A stretch of 5,713 bases of DNA from Proteobacteria bacterium UBA4656 (GCA_002405525.1 DHLY01000140.1:1465-7177), one strand, 5' to 3'; positions 1 to 5,713 are shown, counted from the stretch's first letter. The notes: generated by a model from the letters alone, not told the origin. Numbers and translations are program-made.

Positions 1-406
1 CCCCTTCTGCGTGCTCGCCATCGACATCGACCACTTCAAGGCGGTCAACGACACGCACGGGCACGCGGTCGGCGACACCGTGCTGCAGCGCGTGGGTCGC
101 GAATGCCAGCGCACGCTGCGACAGAACGACCTGATCGGCCGCATCGGCGGCGAGGAGTTCGCCGGCCTGCTCCCGGAGACCTCGCTGGAAGCGACGGTGC
201 AGGTGGCCGAACGGATCCGTGGCGGCGTCGCGGCCCTCGACCTCGACGACCTCGTGCCCGGGCTGCGCGTCACCATCAGCCTCGGCGTGGCCGCGCTCGA
301 CCGCCAGGACGCCGACTTCGCCAGCCTGCTCGATCGCGCGGACAAGGCCCTGTACCGGGCGAAGGAATCAGGCCGGGACCGGGTCGAGGTCGCCGGGCCA
401 TCTTGA
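1..406 (+). CDS. Diguanylate cyclase, C-terminal GGDEF domain (5' partial)
   Basis: This is the 3' part of a GGDEF enzyme, which joins two GTP into the second messenger cyclic di-GMP at the cytoplasmic side. The frame is open from base 2 and has no start in the window, so the sensor or membrane N-terminus and the first part of the GGDEF domain lie outside. The metal-binding segment DIDHFK is at about bases 23-40, followed by the usual ND-HGH-GD stretch. The signature is GGEEF (bases 146-160), an active variant of GGDEF. The product-inhibition I-site RxxD is present as RQND (119-130), exactly five residues before the signature, so feedback inhibition by c-di-GMP is expected. The end is typical for the family: a TISLGVA strand, then ADKALYRAKESGRDRV and a short tail. 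An intact, active cyclase is likely; its input signal cannot be told. The next recognisable sequence is a transposase remnant. Confidence 0.95.
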   Translation, partial: PFCVLAIDIDHFKAVNDTHGHAVGDTVLQRVGRECQRTLRQNDLIGRIGGEEFAGLLPETSLEATVQVAERIRGGVAALDLDDLVPGLRVTISLGVAALDRQDADFASLLDRADKALYRAKESGRDRVEVAGPS

Positions 407-448
407 CGGCGCAGGCAAGTCAAACGTCCTTTCCGGGGCGGCTGGTGG

Positions 449-832
449 ATGGGCGAGGTTCAGGGCGATGCATCGGACGCGCGCGCAACAGCACCGACTT
501 GCGCTCGCCACGCCGCCCAGCTCGCGCTGTCGTACGCGCTGGTGCAGGCGCATTACCCGGAGGTCCTCGCGCAGCTCGCGGCCCAGGGTTGCCCGCTGCC
601 CGCGCATGTGCGCGTGGCGTTCGAGGCGTACCTGCGCTGCGGCGTGCTCGAACACGGCTTCCTGCGGGGGGCGTGCGAGCACTGTCGCGCTGAGCCGCGG
701 GTGGCGTTCTCGTGCAGGCCGCGCGTGTTCCGCCCGAGCTGCGGCGCTCGCCGCATGGCCGGATCCGCGCGGCACCTCGTGGAGAACGTCTTCGGCGCGC
801 ACTCGTTGCGGCAGCGGGTGCTGAGCGCCCCC
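449..832 (+). pseudogene. IS91-type transposase remnant (N-terminal zinc-binding domain only)
   Basis: The translation in this frame matches the pattern of the N-terminal zinc-binding region of IS91-family transposases, which precedes the HUH/Y1-type nuclease. Recognisable blocks are YALVQAHYPEVLAQL (about 533-577), AYLRCGVLEHGFLR, CEHC, VAFSC, PSCGARRM and ARHLVENVF, ending with RQRVLSAP near 832. After that the expected continuation (PLRFLFA and the long catalytic part) is absent; the frame stays open to 1267 but looks like random high-GC translation. Several conserved positions are changed: the usual FCPSC reads FRPSC, so one zinc-ligand cysteine is Arg, and KRRGF reads RPRVF. Family proteins are several hundred residues, whereas only about 100 match here. 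The ATG at 449 is simply the first start in the frame and is probably not the original one. I infer an old, inactive insertion scar; the family call rests on remembered motif pattern. Confidence 0.75.
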
Positions 833-1233
833 TCAAGGAAGGTCTTCGACTCCCGGTTCCGGCGATGCCTCGCAGACACTCGATCGGACGATGTCCCGAC
901 GGGCCTGTGGTCAGCCGGCTATGGGCTGGCCAACCTGGCGGGACCGGCGATCGATCGCGACCCTTGGTGCGGCGTTCCCGGTTGCCCGGCCCGGGGCACC
1001 CGCTCCATGGCGTTCGCGCACACCGTCGACGAGCGCGGCCAGCCTCGATCGCGGCCGTTGACTGTTCCCGATCGCACCCCGATCGCGCCTGCGGTGGCCT
1101 CTCCGCTTGCTTGCGGCGATGAACGGGCTGTGTACCCTTCTGCGTGCTGGCCGGTCCCTCCGCGACCCGCTTGCGCCGGTCAACCGATGCGATCGTCGTG
1201 CGTTGTGCGCCTCGTCGTCCGCCGAAGTCCTGC
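833..1233. other. Gene-less stretch with CGATCG cluster
   Basis: No reading frame on either strand here gives a protein that looks real; the open frames are Arg/Pro-rich, as expected from high-GC shadow frames. The stretch runs from the transposase breakpoint to the chosen start of the serine hydrolase, so it should carry that gene's promoter, but I cannot single out convincing -35/-10 boxes. It contains seven copies of CGATCG (starting at 881, 948, 952, 1046, 1069, 1080 and 1190). Two lie in an 11-base tandem repeat (CCCGATCGCRC at 1067-1077 and 1078-1088), and two overlap in the 12-base palindrome GCGATCGATCGC (947-958). Confidence 0.5.
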
Positions 1234-2349
1234 ATGCGCCCGTTGCTCTGCCTGCTGTCGCTCATGATCGCCGGTCCTGCCGCCGCGACCGGTCAGGGCA
1301 GCTATGATTTTGCCCCCGCCGTGTCGCTGATGCAGGAGGTCGTCGCCGGGGTGCCGCTCACCGGCGCGACCCTGGTGGTGTCCCGCGATGGCGTGGTGGT
1401 GCATGAGTCGCGCTATGGCAACCACCTGCCGACCACGCGCCTGCCGATCGCGTCGGCCAGCAAGTGGGTGTCCGCGGTGGCGATCGCGAGCCTGGTCGAT
1501 TCGGGGCTTCTCGGCTGGGACACGCCGGTCGGCGCCCTGATGCCCGATGCGCCGGTCGACAAGCACGCGATCACCCTGCGCCAGCTGTTCTCGCACACCT
1601 CGGGAATCGGCGGTGGCGAGGGCGCGTGCCTCAATGATCCGGACACCACGCTCGCGGCGTGCGCGATGCAGATCCTGGGCTCGCCGCTGGCGTGGGCGCC
1701 CGGCACCTGTTTCGCCTACGGCGGCAGTTCGATGCAGGTTGCCGGGCGCATGGCGGAAATCGCGAGCGGGCTGAGCTGGGACCAGCTATTCATCGCGCGC
1801 GTCGTCACCCCGCTCGGGCTGGTCGCTACCGACTACGGCTTCAACAGCATCGCGCCGGGCTATCTCGCGGTGTCGAACCCGCGCGTCGCCGGTGGCGTGC
1901 GCACCACGGCGCGCGAACTCCTGCGCTTCGCGCAGTTGTTCGCCCAGGAGGGCGCGTGGAACGCTACCCAGGTGCTCCGCCCGGAAACGGTCGCGTTCAT
2001 GATGGCAGACCAGACCGGCGGCGCGCCTTACGCGACCAGCCCCGATCCGGACAGTTACGGCTACGGGATCGGCCTGTGGCGTAACCGCGTCGACGCGGCC
2101 CCGGCCGCGCTCGAGGTTGCGAGCCCCGGGGCTTTCGGCACCTGGCCGTGGTTCGACCGCGCCAGCCGGGCAGCCGGCGTGTTCTTCGTGCGCAATGCGC
2201 TCGGCAACGTGGAGCCGACGGTGCGTACGTTGACCCGTCAGGTGCGCACCATCGTCGGCGACGGCCAGCCGTTGCACGCTGACGGTTGGGAGGGCAAGCC
2301 GATGGCCGCAGGCTGCAGCGCACGACCGGCGCCAGCGAACGGTTTCTGA
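1234..2349 (+). CDS. Exported beta-lactamase-fold serine hydrolase (class C / S12-like)
   Basis: This is a 371-residue member of the penicillin-binding-protein-like serine hydrolase family (Pfam Beta-lactamase). Members act as esterases, D-amino-acid peptidases or, less often, beta-lactamases; the substrate cannot be assigned. The ATG at 1234 gives a clean signal peptide (MRPLLCLLSLMIAG, cleavage near AAA-T at 18-19), so the protein should be periplasmic or secreted. The frame stays open further upstream (GTG at 1144), but that would bury the signal behind an Arg-rich leader. The SxxK motif is SASK with nucleophile S74 and K77, followed by the family block LRQLFSHTSGI (115-125). The second motif is YGG (Y162) instead of YxN, in the block FAYGGSSMQVAG. 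The third region is SPGAFGTWPW from 297, where class C enzymes have KTG or HxG. C132, C143 and C159 could form disulfides. The Shine-Dalgarno match (GAAG near 1223) is weak. The next gene starts 320 bases downstream. Confidence 0.9.
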   Translation: MRPLLCLLSLMIAGPAAATGQGSYDFAPAVSLMQEVVAGVPLTGATLVVSRDGVVVHESRYGNHLPTTRLPIASASKWVSAVAIASLVDSGLLGWDTPVGALMPDAPVDKHAITLRQLFSHTSGIGGGEGACLNDPDTTLAACAMQILGSPLAWAPGTCFAYGGSSMQVAGRMAEIASGLSWDQLFIARVVTPLGLVATDYGFNSIAPGYLAVSNPRVAGGVRTTARELLRFAQLFAQEGAWNATQVLRPETVAFMMADQTGGAPYATSPDPDSYGYGIGLWRNRVDAAPAALEVASPGAFGTWPWFDRASRAAGVFFVRNALGNVEPTVRTLTRQVRTIVGDGQPLHADGWEGKPMAAGCSARPAPANGF

Positions 2350-2406
2350 AAGCAGACCCTGCGTCGCGCGCGTCGATCCACCCGTTGCGCAGCCCGTTCC
2401 GGTCAC

Positions 2407-2454
2407 GGCATGCCGCGCCCGAACGCCGGCCGGCGTTCGCGGCTGACGCATGCC
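2407..2454. repeat. Nested inverted repeat with perfect 20-base palindrome
   Basis: Bases 2420-2439 are a perfect palindrome (half-site CGAACGCCGG). It is flanked by GGCATGC at 2407-2413 and its complement GCATGCC at 2448-2454, with arms of 6 and 8 bases between, in which GCC (2417-2419) could also pair with GGC (2441-2443). The whole can fold as a long imperfect hairpin or cruciform. GCATGCCGC also reads as a direct repeat at 2408 and 2448. It lies 58 bases past the hydrolase stop codon and lacks a T-run. A factor-independent stop is therefore not obvious; an operator, an RNA 3'-end stabiliser or a dispersed repeat unit are alternatives. Confidence 0.6.
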
Positions 2455-2659
2455 GCCGACCGGCGCCACGACGCTCCGTGCCGGCCCGCGGCCCCCGCTC
2501 CCGGCCCGAATCGGCGCTTGTGCGTCGGCCGCAGGCGGGGCAGAGTGAGAACCTGGAGGGTGGACGGTGCCCGTGTGCGGTCTGGCGGGCCTCTGGCTCT
2601 TCCGCTCGGCGTCGCTGTGCGGCAGCAGCCTTCGCGATGAGGCGGACCATCGAACAGAC

Positions 2660-2664
2660 GAGGG
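2660..2664 (+). promoter_or_regulatory. Ribosome binding site of lipoprotein gene
   Basis: GAGGG lies five bases before the ATG at 2670 and is the reason for choosing that start over the in-frame ATG at 2637, which has no comparable purine run before it. Confidence 0.6.
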
Positions 2665-2669
2665 TGGCA

Positions 2670-3395
2670 ATGACCAGGTTCTTGCGAACACGCGGTGAGT
2701 CCGGGGCGCGGGTGCTACGTCCGGCTCGTTCGATTGCCCTTCGATTGGCTGCCATGGTGGCCGCGACGCTGCTCGCTTCCGGGTGCGCCAGCGCAATCAG
2801 GGACGGGGAGCCACCGGCCAAAGGTGCTGACCGCGTTCGCCTCCTCGAATTCACCCCCCAATGCCCGGACCCGCCTTGCCGCCTTTGGCGACATGAAGGC
2901 AAGTCATCGGCCATCGAGCGCGTGCGAACCGGCGAGGAGTCCGAGTCCGAGAGTTTCGAGTGCCGGCTCATCGGCATCAACAGCAAGGGATGGTCCTGCT
3001 TTGCGCGCGAGCCCGGCACACCGATCATGCAGTGCAAAGGGGGAGGGCTTGACCTCTACGAAAGCTGGGTGATCGATTCGGTTCCTGTGAGCGAACGAGG
3101 TGGCTGCGACGCAGGAATGTTCCGTCCGGTCGTCCTTGTTCCGCCCTCGCAGCCGATCCTCGTGCGCGCCGGTCAGCAACTGGGTTGCTCGACATCCCTG
3201 CCAATCTACGTCCATCAGATTTTCGCGCCGTCGCAGATTCTGGTCAGCGTTGCGTCGCCAACGGGCTGGATGATCGATCAGGGTTGCCTCACCGGAGTGG
3301 TGCCCAACACCCCGGGCGGCTCAGTTGTCATCACCGTTCGAGGCCGTACCAGTCGCGGGACGGCCGATGCGGCAGTCACCCTCAGCATCCAGTAA
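2670..3395 (+). CDS. Cysteine-rich lipoprotein of unknown function
   Basis: I do not recognise a named family. The 241-residue product begins with a basic stretch (seven Arg in the first 25 residues) and a hydrophobic segment (about 22-36) ending in LLASGC. The cysteine C39 is the expected lipidation site of signal peptidase II; Ala at -3 is less common than Leu but tolerated. The mature part has eight further cysteines (65, 70, 98, 110, 122, 146, 173, 206), an even number that suits disulfides in the periplasm or outside the outer membrane. An acidic Ser/Glu patch (EESESES, 89-95) precedes C98. The last 80 residues (from about 163) alternate polar and hydrophobic residues, with GGSVVITVRGRT and ADAAVTLSI at the end, like the final strands of an immunoglobulin-like domain; that fold is a guess. 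The start at 2670 is supported by GAGGG; an in-frame ATG at 2637 would add eleven residues. ATG 2754 would leave too short a signal. Confidence 0.8.
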   Translation: MTRFLRTRGESGARVLRPARSIALRLAAMVAATLLASGCASAIRDGEPPAKGADRVRLLEFTPQCPDPPCRLWRHEGKSSAIERVRTGEESESESFECRLIGINSKGWSCFAREPGTPIMQCKGGGLDLYESWVIDSVPVSERGGCDAGMFRPVVLVPPSQPILVRAGQQLGCSTSLPIYVHQIFAPSQILVSVASPTGWMIDQGCLTGVVPNTPGGSVVITVRGRTSRGTADAAVTLSIQ

Positions 3396-3696
3396 GGAAG
3401 CTCCGAACAATGCACGCACGGCGCGCCGCGATCCATCGCGCCCGCGGTGGCCGTTGTGGGCATGCAACTGGCGTGACCTTCGGCGGCCGCCTTGGCGGAG
3501 GCGATTGATGCGGAAGGGCGATCATGGAAATGCATCGGACTCGCGGCGTCGACAACGCGCAGGCCAACATCTTGCAGGTCAGCATTCTGTCGACATCCCG
3601 CGAGTGGGATGCGCGGCGCAGGATGTCAACCTGGCGGCGGCGCGCGCGTTTTGCCTGGACGTGGCGCCGATCCAGTGTGCCGAACGGAGGTCGACC
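3396..3696. other. Gene-less stretch upstream of the esterase
   Basis: About 300 bases with no supported gene. A 32-codon frame starts at ATG 3410 behind AGGAAG and ends at 3508, but its Arg/Gly-rich product resembles nothing. The esterase frame itself is open across this whole stretch; an ATG at 3508 preceded by GGAGG (3495-3499) could in principle give a form with 63 extra N-terminal residues. That would hide the signal peptide, so I treat it as non-coding. Small G+C-rich inverted repeats (GGCGCGCC near 3420, GGCGGCCGCC near 3482) have no T-run and are not called terminators. No promoter boxes stand out. Confidence 0.45.
3686..3690 (+). promoter_or_regulatory. Ribosome binding site of esterase gene
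   Basis: GGAGG ends six bases before the ATG at 3697. It fixes this start among several in-frame upstream candidates and agrees with the signal peptide that begins there. Confidence 0.75.
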
Positions 3697-4734
3697 ATGC
3701 GACCCCACATTCCGGGCAAGGCGATTGCCCGCGCGCTCCGCGGCGGCGCGCTGCTGGGTGCCACGCTGGTGCTGTCGTCTTTTGCCGCCCTTGCCCAGCC
3801 GGCGTGGGTGACGCCGGCGGTGCAGGCGCCGCAGGTCGAGCGACGCCTCCTCGACAGCGCCGCGGTCGGCGGCCCGGTCAGCTACCACGTGTTCCTGCCC
3901 GATGCCTACGCCGCCGATCCGCAGCGCCGCTTTCCGGTGGTTTACTGGCTGCACGGCTGCGGGCAGGCGCCGACCGCCGGCATCGGCATGATGTCGGCGG
4001 CCTTCGATGGCGCGATCGAGCGCGGCCTGCTCCCGCCACTGATCGTGGTCTTCCCGAATGGTTTGCCCTGCGGCATGTACACCGATGCGGTCGGTGGCGC
4101 GCAGCCGGTGGAGTCGATGATCATCGCGGACCTGCTGCCGGAGGTGGACCGCACCCTGCGCACGGTGCCGGACCGTAGCGGCCGGATCATCGAGGGCTTC
4201 AGCATGGGCGGCTACGGGGCCGCGCGGCTCGGCTTCAAGTACCGGAACCTGTTCGGCGCGGTGTCGATCCTGGGTGGCGGCCCGCTGCAGGCCGATTTTC
4301 TCACCAACGATCCGGGGCTGCAGCCGCTGGAAATGCGCCGCGCCCTGCTGGCCCAGGTCTGGGGCGGCGATCCGGCGGCCTTCCTCGCCGACAGCCCGCG
4401 CACGCTCGCCGCGGGGGCCGTCGGCGACCTGCCGACCCGGTTCCCGCTGCGGCAGCTCATTGGTGCCGAGGATTCCACCCTGCCCGCGAATCGCGAGTTC
4501 CATGGCCTGCTCGTCGCGCTGGGCATCGCGCATGACTATCGCGAATTGCCGGGTGTCGATCATGCGATGCCGGCTGTGCTGGCCGCGATGGGCGACGAGT
4601 TCTGGCGCTTCCATGCCGGGTTCCTGCTGGGTCCCGGCGCCGAGCCGGTGCCGACGCAGGGCCGGATGGCGCTGGCCCTGCTCACCGCACTCGTCGCCCT
4701 GGCCGGCACGATCGCACTGGTCGTGCGCCGCTGA
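3697..4734 (+). CDS. Secreted esterase D-type alpha/beta-hydrolase with IPTL-CTERM-like tail
   Basis: This is a 345-residue member of the putative esterase family (Pfam Esterase; feruloyl/acetyl-xylan esterase, S-formylglutathione hydrolase and mycolyltransferase relatives). It probably cleaves a carboxylic ester outside the cytoplasm; the substrate is unknown. Residues 1-33 are a signal peptide (basic start, hydrophobic core 17-32, likely cut at ALA-Q34). The strand VVYWLHGCG (81-89) carries the oxyanion-hole region. The nucleophile elbow is GFSMGG with S169. Likely triad partners are D259 (IGAED) and H289 (GVDHAM), in the usual order. Two cysteines, C88 and C125, could pair. The C-terminus (318-345) is VPTQGRMALALL, more hydrophobic residues and a final Arg-Arg. 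This is the layout of IPTL-CTERM sorting signals recognised by exosortase H, though the usual Trp-Gly is not exact. A plain C-terminal membrane anchor is the alternative. GGAGG precedes the ATG, and the convergent gene ends 12 bases away. Confidence 0.92.
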   Translation: MRPHIPGKAIARALRGGALLGATLVLSSFAALAQPAWVTPAVQAPQVERRLLDSAAVGGPVSYHVFLPDAYAADPQRRFPVVYWLHGCGQAPTAGIGMMSAAFDGAIERGLLPPLIVVFPNGLPCGMYTDAVGGAQPVESMIIADLLPEVDRTLRTVPDRSGRIIEGFSMGGYGAARLGFKYRNLFGAVSILGGGPLQADFLTNDPGLQPLEMRRALLAQVWGGDPAAFLADSPRTLAAGAVGDLPTRFPLRQLIGAEDSTLPANREFHGLLVALGIAHDYRELPGVDHAMPAVLAAMGDEFWRFHAGFLLGPGAEPVPTQGRMALALLTALVALAGTIALVVRR

Positions 4735-4746
4735 AACAGGCGTGGC

Positions 4747-5397
4747 TCAGCGCCAGGTCGAGTCGCTCAGCCGCAGGTCGAGCGACCGCCCCGGGGCGCA
4801 CTCCGGCGAGTAGTACGCTCCGGCGAGGCCGCCGACCTGGGCCCGCATCGCATAGCCTTCCCGGTAGTAGCGGCGGGCGTGCTCGTGCGCAAGCGGCGCC
4901 GGGACGCCGAGCAGCCCGGCCATGCGCCGGTTGTACTGCACGGCATGGCACTCGGTGACCGCTTCGTCCAGGATGCCGCGCACGTGCATCACCTCGTGCG
5001 TGAAGAGGTTCAGGCTGTGGATCTGCTCGCTGCCCGCAGCCGCCGGCTCGTCGAGGTAGTCGCGCAGGGTCGAGCACCATGGCTTCTGGATCACGATCCG
5101 GCCGGTCCGCGGATCGGCGTGGCCGGCGGCCAGTGCGTTCGGATCGAGCATGGTGTCGAACAAGGTGTTGCAGTGCACCGACACCGGCCGGCCCTCGGAC
5201 AGCAGGATCGCCCGCGATTCGAGGAAGCGCTCGAAGCGCCAGGTCGACAGCGGCGGCCAGGCGAATCCCACCGCCAGCGCGCTGACCAGCAGCAGATAGG
5301 GCACATAGATGCGCTGCGGGTGTTCGCGATGCCAAGGCGTGCGCAGTTCCCGCACCGCCAGGCAGGCGAACAGCAGCGACAGCGCGATCCAGAACAT
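4747..5397 (-). CDS. Putative membrane zinc metallopeptidase (HExxH), two transmembrane helices
   Basis: This 216-residue protein has two hydrophobic segments near its N-terminus (about 2-15 and 31-48). They are joined by a loop rich in Arg and His, so by the positive-inside rule that loop is cytoplasmic and the rest periplasmic. The motif THEVMHVRGILDEAVTEC contains HExxH at 134-138, typical of zinc proteases: H134 and H138 would bind zinc, E135 would be catalytic and E149 (or E145) is a candidate third ligand. Four cysteines follow the helices (76, 108, 150, 200) and could form disulfides. I recall similar HExxH-DEA-EC-AVQ patterns in uncharacterised bacterial proteins, but no named family or substrate. 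The ATG at 5397 is chosen because GGGAGGG stands six bases upstream and the first helix begins there; the frame is open further upstream but gives low-complexity Pro/Ala/Arg sequence. It is convergent with the esterase gene, so probably separately transcribed. Confidence 0.8.
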   Translation of the reverse strand: MFWIALSLLFACLAVRELRTPWHREHPQRIYVPYLLLVSALAVGFAWPPLSTWRFERFLESRAILLSEGRPVSVHCNTLFDTMLDPNALAAGHADPRTGRIVIQKPWCSTLRDYLDEPAAAGSEQIHSLNLFTHEVMHVRGILDEAVTECHAVQYNRRMAGLLGVPAPLAHEHARRYYREGYAMRAQVGGLAGAYYSPECAPGRSLDLRLSDSTWR

Positions 5398-5713
5398 TCC
5401 GCTCCCTCCCGGCGGTGGCAGTGCCCGATGCGTCGGGGGCCGGAGCGCGTCAGGGCGGGCTGCCGATCCGGCGGACTTCGCATCGACTGCGCAAGCACCC
5501 ATCGCGCGCATCGGATCGTGGGTCATCGACGCACCGGGCTGCAAGCGGCGGTCCCGGGACGCCGGATGGACGGTAGCGTGCGGCCGGCTGTCGCGCAGGC
5601 GCGCAGTCCCGCGCCCAAGAAAGCAGGGCTTCGCCGATCGCTGCTGCCCGGCCGGGCCGGTCCAGGCCCGCGTCGACGCCGTACGGATCAGCTGCGAGGC
5701 CAGCCGCTGCGGT
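5398..5713. other. Upstream region of the HExxH gene, no supported gene
   Basis: This end of the window contains the leader of the minus-strand metallopeptidase gene. The minus-strand frame of that gene stays open to the window edge, but its translation is Arg/Pro/Ala-rich with no motif. On the plus strand an ATG at 5566 opens a frame to the edge with an equally biased product and no clear ribosome binding site. I see no RNA gene, terminator or convincing promoter boxes. Confidence 0.4.
5404..5410 (-). promoter_or_regulatory. Ribosome binding site of HExxH gene
   Basis: Read on the minus strand this is GGGAGGG, six bases before the ATG at 5397-5395. It decides the start of the metallopeptidase gene against longer frames. 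Confidence 0.7.

Larger units (their letters stand above)
2350..2669. other. Intergenic region with palindrome and upstream region of lipoprotein
   Basis: This 320-base gap between the serine hydrolase and the lipoprotein gene shows no convincing coding sequence; the open frames are Arg/Pro/Ala-rich shadows. It holds a strong inverted repeat at 2407-2454, listed separately. No T-run follows that repeat, so a standard intrinsic terminator for the hydrolase gene is not visible. The lipoprotein promoter should lie in the second half, but I cannot pick one with confidence. Confidence 0.5.

Noticed and set aside
1135..1148. 14-base repeat (CCCTTCTGCGTGCT) shared with bases 2-15 in the diguanylate cyclase gene
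   Set aside because: Both copies can be read as PFCVLA, but similarity stops beyond a few bases and one such match in a GC-biased 5.7 kb is not far from chance. No GGDEF sequence follows the second copy.
420..1265. Long minus-strand open frame opposite the transposase remnant
   Set aside because: The translation is dominated by Arg, Pro and Ala with no recognisable block, as expected opposite GC-rich DNA, while the plus strand shows transposase motifs.
3410..3508. Small open frame of 32 codons after AGGAAG
   Set aside because: The product is Arg/Gly-rich without hydrophobic or conserved pattern, and the purine run lies rather far from the ATG.
470..3544. Shared ATGCATCGGAC at about 470 (near the transposase remnant) and 3534 (upstream of the esterase), as possible transposon ends
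   Set aside because: An 11-base match is expected a few times by chance in this length, and the alignment does not extend convincingly.
4729..4752. Inverted repeat CGCTGA / TCAGCG between the convergent genes, as a bidirectional terminator
   Set aside because: Only six pairs with a 12-base loop and no T-run; it arises simply because both genes end in CGC TGA.
5545..5713. Possible N-terminal extension or upstream gene in the open minus-strand frame, and a plus-strand frame from ATG 5566
   Set aside because: The translations are Arg/Pro/Ala-rich with no motif, and no ribosome binding site supports them; long open frames are common by chance at this GC.
1..5713. CRISPR array, tRNA or rRNA gene, toxin-antitoxin pair or phage genes
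   Set aside because: I looked for regularly spaced repeats, tRNA-like arms and known small-gene pairs and saw none.

Overview
The window is G+C-rich bacterial chromosomal DNA. The codon choice, exported hydrolases and an exosortase-type C-terminal tail suggest a high-GC proteobacterium, perhaps in the Lysobacterales (Xanthomonadales) such as the Rhodanobacteraceae. This placement is inferred from protein flavour only: there is no rRNA, tRNA or marker gene here.

Layout from left to right. Bases 1-406 hold the 3' end of a diguanylate cyclase (GGDEF domain with intact active site and inhibitory site). Bases 449-832 hold the decayed N-terminal zinc-binding part of an IS91-type transposase, which breaks off abruptly. 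A stretch of about 400 bases without a convincing gene follows (833-1233), unusually dense in the palindrome CGATCG. Then come three same-strand genes for exported proteins: a beta-lactamase-fold serine hydrolase (1234-2349), a cysteine-rich lipoprotein of unknown function (2670-3395), and an alpha/beta-hydrolase of the esterase D type (3697-4734). The esterase ends in a short tail resembling the IPTL-CTERM sorting signal. Gaps of about 300 bases separate the three, so they are probably not one tight operon. The first of those gaps contains a perfect 20-base palindrome inside a larger imperfect inverted repeat.

On the opposite strand, convergent with the esterase and only 12 bases from it, is a small two-helix membrane protein with an HExxH zinc-protease motif (4747-5397). 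The last 316 bases are the upstream region of that gene and show no supported coding sequence.

The common theme is envelope and extracellular hydrolysis: all four intact genes encode secreted, lipid-anchored or membrane proteins. I see no evidence that they form one pathway. The window looks like an ordinary accessory stretch with an old transposon scar, not a recognisable new multi-gene system. The most interesting items are the sorting-tail esterase, the unnamed HExxH protein, the orphan lipoprotein, the intergenic palindrome and the CGATCG cluster.
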